A stretch of DNA of 64,000 nt, taken from the NCBI RefSeq assembly GCF_022419185.1, contig NZ_JAJOZK010000009.1:62001-126000 (forward strand). The letters run 5' to 3'. Source of the stretch: Thermomonas flagellata (lineage in GTDB: Bacteria > Pseudomonadota > Gammaproteobacteria > Xanthomonadales > Xanthomonadaceae). Below the pieces are notes generated by a model. It had not been told where the DNA came from. It saw nothing but the letters and a program-made list of their open reading frames with translations, and made no database searches. Of the stretch, positions 61,334 to 64,000 are shown piece by piece. The translations under genes were made by a program, and so were the position numbers. The first letter of the stretch is position 1, and every line of letters begins with the position of its first letter.

Positions 61334-61942
61334 TCACTGCGTCTGCGTCGCGGGAGTGCCGCCCGGGGCCGGCGGCATGATCGGCTCGCACTTGCCGTAG
61401 AGGACGACCGGCCGGCCCGGGAGCTGGTCGACCGGGTGCGTGTTGTCGGGCACCCAGCGCGTGCCCGGCGGGCAGCTGGCGGGCTTCTTGATTGTGATCG
61501 TGCTCGGATCGATCGGTGTCAGCTGCTTGGGAGCCGGCCTGGGCGCCGGCAGCGGGCCGGTGGCCCGCGGCGCTGCATCGGCGCGGGCCGTCGCCGCACC
61601 CGGGGTCTCGTGATGCTGAACCGGCGGCGGGGGATTGGCCACGCAGTGCGCCTGCGGCGGCTGCCCGCTCCATTCCAGATGCTGGTTCGGCGGGCACATC
61701 GGGCCACACTGTGCCTTGGGCGGATGGCCCTTGTAGCCGAGGAAGTGGCTGCCGGGCGGGCAGGGCGGGTGCGCCGGCAGTACCGGATCGGCCGGCGCCG
61801 GCGCCACCTTCGGCAGCGGCGACGGCACGGTGCGCGCCGCGTCCTGGGCGGCGGCTGCGGTGGCGAGCAGGGTGGCGGCGATCGCCGCGCACAGGGCCGG
61901 CGCCAGTCGGGTGCGGCGGCGGACGGCGGACGGATGGGGCAT
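61334..61942 (-). CDS. Secreted Cys/Pro-rich repeat protein of unknown function
   Basis: A 202-residue protein with a signal peptide (about 1-32) and three copies of a CPP[G/N]-x-[H/R] unit, each closed by a second cysteine: C61-C79 (PPGSHFLGYKGHPPKAQ), C83-C100 (PPNQHLEWSGQPPQAH) and C157-C185 (PPGTRW...). Pro/Ala-rich linkers separate them. It was not recognised; the pattern suggests small disulfide-closed modules at the cell surface or periplasm. A GGAGAGGAG ribosome site supports the start. It is 124 bases downstream of a TonB receptor on the same strand and converges on the aminopeptidase. Confidence 0.7.
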   Translation of the reverse strand: MPHPSAVRRRTRLAPALCAAIAATLLATAAAAQDAARTVPSPLPKVAPAPADPVLPAHPPCPPGSHFLGYKGHPPKAQCGPMCPPNQHLEWSGQPPQAHCVANPPPPVQHHETPGAATARADAAPRATGPLPAPRPAPKQLTPIDPSTITIKKPASCPPGTRWVPDNTHPVDQLPGRPVVLYGKCEPIMPPAPGGTPATQTQ

Positions 61943-62065
61943 GGCGGACTCCTCTCCTTGGGTGGGCGGCAACGGCCGCTCCCGGGAGTCGCGCCGGCCG
62001 GCGCGGATTTTCACCGCCCCCACACTGCGCGCCGCGCCCCTGTGCGGGCGCGGCGCGGGCCGGCC

Positions 62066-64000
62066 TCACCAGATCCGGTATTCCAGCTGCAGTACGAACG
62101 AGCGTCCGCGCGGGTCGGCGATGCGCGGCTCCCACCCGGCGCCGGCGGCGAAGTCGTTCATGTGCGCGGTGAACGGCGGATTGGTGTTGAACAGGTTCTT
62201 GATCCCGAGGCCGAGCTTGAGCTTGTCGATCCCGGTCCAGGTCACGCTGTAGTTGTAGATGGTGTAGCCGTCCACCCGCGGCTTCCATGCCGGCGGGATG
62301 TAGCTGCCGTTGGCCACGCTGATCGGCACCTCGTCGAAGTAGCCGTCGCGGTGGATCTGCGCCAGGGTGTGGGTCCAGTGGCCGCGGCGGTAGCTGAAGT
62401 CGAGGGTGTGCTTCCAGCGGATCGGCAGGTTGTAGTAGCGCACGTAGCTGCCCACCAGGTCGGCGCTGTAGGGCAGCACCTCCAGCGGCTTGGTCTTGAA
62501 CAGGGTCAGATAGCTGCCGTTGAGGTGCAGGTTCCAGCGCCCGCCGGCCCACTCGCCGTTGAGGTTGGCGTCCACCTCGATGCCGCGGCTCAGGCTGCCG
62601 CCGGAGTTGATGTAGCGGCGGTCGATCGCCACCACCTGGCCGCTGGCGTCGCGGATCCAGTTGGCCTGGAAGACGTCGTAGTACTGGATCAGGGTGGTGC
62701 GGTCGGCCAGGCGGATGGTGTCGGTGCGCTCGATCTGCCACCAGTCCAGGGCGATGTTGAACTGCCCCATCGGCGAGAACACCAGCCCGAAGCTGCGCTG
62801 CTTGGAGCGCTCCGGCGCCAGGTTCGGGTTGCCGCCGAACAGCTCGACCGGGCGGATGGTCTCGCAGCCGGGCTTGTTCGGGTCGGCCTTGCCGCCGGGG
62901 CAGGTCTTGGGGTCGGCGAGGTCCAGGCCGGTGTAGGGGATCTCGCTGATGCCGTTGTAGAGCTGGTTGAAGCTGGGCACCTTGAAGCCGGTGCTGTAGG
63001 CGCCGCGGAACAGCAGCGCCTCGAACGGCTGGAAGCGGAACGACAGCTTCGGGTTGGTGGTGCCGCCGAAGCCGCTGTAGTTGTCGTGGCGGACCGCGGC
63101 GTTGAGGTCGAGGGTCTTCAGCAGCGGCAGCTGGAACTCGACGTAGGCGGCCTTGATGTCGCGATGCACGTTGCCGAGCGCGTTGGCGTCGTCGAACGGG
63201 GCCAGGAACACCGGACGCTTGTCCTGCCGCTGGTCGCCGTTGAAGTGGTACTCCTCGCGCCGCAGGTCGAGGCCGGTGGCCATCGCGATGCGTCCGCCGG
63301 GCAGGGCCAGCCACGGCAGTTCGCCGGACACCGAGGCGTCCAGCTCGGTCACCACGCTCTCGCCGCCGTACAGTTGCACGCCGCGCGCGGAGGCGGCCTC
63401 GAGTGCCGCCATCGCCGCCGCCGACTGCGACTGCCCGGGCGCCAGGAACGGGTTGAGCAGGCCGCTGCCGAGGATCTGGCGCAGCGCGTCGGTGTAGTAG
63501 TAGCCGCTGCCGAGCACCGAGTTCGACTTGCTGGCTGCGCGCAGCAGGCCGACGTCGTAGCTCCACTGGCCCCACATGCCCTCGACCCCGAGCACCACCC
63601 GGTAGGAATCGGTGGTGGTGCGGATCTGGCGGCCGCCGCAGTCCATGCAGCGCCAGCGGTAGGCGATCGGCGCGCCGTAGGTCAGCTGGCCGGCGCCGAA
63701 GTAGTTGGCCAGCGCGTTGTAGAGCAGGTCGTAGGTCGGCTTGGTGGTGGCGTTGAGCGGGTACCAGGTGCTCGGCCCGAACGCGGTGGCCGCGGTCGAG
63801 GTACTGGAGGAGATCTGGTAGGGCTCGAAGGTCTTGGCGACCTTGACCCGCGAGCCGGTCAGCTCGACGTAGGCGCGGTGGTTGTCGCCGAGGCGGAAGG
63901 TCGCGCGGCCGACGAAGTCCAGGCTGTCCAGCGGTTGCTGGATCACCGCCGCCTGCGGGTAGTCCCAGGCGCAGGCGTACTTGGAGCCGGGGACGCCCCA
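62066..64000 (-). CDS. TonB-dependent receptor, 3' part (N-terminus beyond the window)
   Basis: 645 codons of an outer-membrane receptor continuing past the right edge; the plug domain is outside. The barrel portion shows RFQPFEALLFRGAYSTGFKVPSF, NPNLAPERSKQ, SYRRGHWTHTLAQI and the end GLGIKNLFNTNPPFT...RGRSFVLQLEYRIW, as in the Oar-like/CirA-type receptors with NPxL-[AK]-PE motifs. A Cys pair appears at RWRCMDCGGRQ. Substrate unknown. An apparent start at 63946 is internal and should not be used. Confidence 0.88.
   Translation of the reverse strand, partial: WGVPGSKYACAWDYPQAAVIQQPLDSLDFVGRATFRLGDNHRAYVELTGSRVKVAKTFEPYQISSSTSTAATAFGPSTWYPLNATTKPTYDLLYNALANYFGAGQLTYGAPIAYRWRCMDCGGRQIRTTTDSYRVVLGVEGMWGQWSYDVGLLRAASKSNSVLGSGYYYTDALRQILGSGLLNPFLAPGQSQSAAAMAALEAASARGVQLYGGESVVTELDASVSGELPWLALPGGRIAMATGLDLRREEYHFNGDQRQDKRPVFLAPFDDANALGNVHRDIKAAYVEFQLPLLKTLDLNAAVRHDNYSGFGGTTNPKLSFRFQPFEALLFRGAYSTGFKVPSFNQLYNGISEIPYTGLDLADPKTCPGGKADPNKPGCETIRPVELFGGNPNLAPERSKQRSFGLVFSPMGQFNIALDWWQIERTDTIRLADRTTLIQYYDVFQANWIRDASGQVVAIDRRYINSGGSLSRGIEVDANLNGEWAGGRWNLHLNGSYLTLFKTKPLEVLPYSADLVGSYVRYYNLPIRWKHTLDFSYRRGHWTHTLAQIHRDGYFDEVPISVANGSYIPPAWKPRVDGYTIYNYSVTWTGIDKLKLGLGIKNLFNTNPPFTAHMNDFAAGAGWEPRIADPRGRSFVLQLEYRIW

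Noticed and set aside
63944-63946. Start of the right-hand TonB receptor at the GTG near 63946
   Set aside because: The frame continues open and receptor-like (WGVPGSKYACAWDYPQ) to the window edge, and the plug domain is missing, so this is an internal codon.

Overview
The window is 64 kb of very GC-rich, densely coding chromosomal DNA (no gap between genes exceeds about 200 bases). The gene orders eno-ftsB-ispD...ispF-truD-surE-pcm-yqaA-nlpD and miaA-hfq-hflX-hflK-hflC-purA, many TonB-dependent receptors and secreted peptidases point to a gammaproteobacterium of the Xanthomonadaceae/Lysobacteraceae type; genus cannot be fixed from the sequence alone. No rRNA, tRNA, CRISPR array, insertion sequence or prophage was seen.

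Layout. 1-5.8 kb: S4-domain protein, type II secretion accessory pair gspA-gspB, a DMT permease, a periplasmic serine hydrolase and a receiver-domain protein. 5.9-13.6 kb: an M1-type lipoprotein peptidase paired with a polytopic membrane protein, then a TPR-sulfotransferase followed by a TonB-dependent receptor. 13.7-21 kb: cyclophilin, an intracellular PHB depolymerase fused in frame to a small stress-type domain, a methyltransferase, HemJ, an alkaline phosphatase, an unusual DAACS symporter and an acyl-CoA thioesterase. 21-27 kb: two NlpC/P60 enzymes, SlyD, a D-amino-acid-dehydrogenase-like flavoprotein, ParE and a small secreted protein. 27-31.9 kb: pyrG-kdsA-eno-ftsB-ispD. 31.9-36.2 kb: two opposite-strand lipoproteins carrying near-identical 240-bp repeats, splitting ispD from ispF. 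36.3-41.4 kb: ispF-truD (opposing smr) surE-pcm-yqaA-nlpD, mostly with 4-bp overlaps. 41.5-44.4 kb: DUF2946 protein and copper TonB receptor. 44.4-50.2 kb: MTH938-like protein, yhbY, rlmE, ftsH, a leaderless-secretion metalloprotease, a truncated globin, folP. 50.3-58.1 kb: putP, miaA, hfq, hflX, hflK, hflC, DUF2065, purA. 58.2-64 kb: orphan small protein, a second M1 aminopeptidase, a Cys/Pro repeat protein and the 3' part of another TonB receptor.

How things fit: the housekeeping blocks cover isoprenoid precursor synthesis (ispD, ispF), LPS KDO synthesis (kdsA), nucleotide synthesis (pyrG, purA), RNA modification and regulation (truD, rlmE, miaA, hfq) and membrane protein quality control (ftsH with its HflKC modulators). 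Accessory genes are mostly envelope-directed: secretion, peptidoglycan hydrolysis, receptors, peptidases.

The points most worth a second look are the 4.2-kb lipoprotein island inside the isp cluster with its repeated N-terminal modules, the symporter whose predicted sodium-site residues are replaced by Lys and Gln, the PHB depolymerase lacking a stop codon before the downstream small gene, a recurrent -10/start-codon spacing that implies leaderless mRNAs, and a perfect intrinsic terminator between the purA promoter and its start codon.
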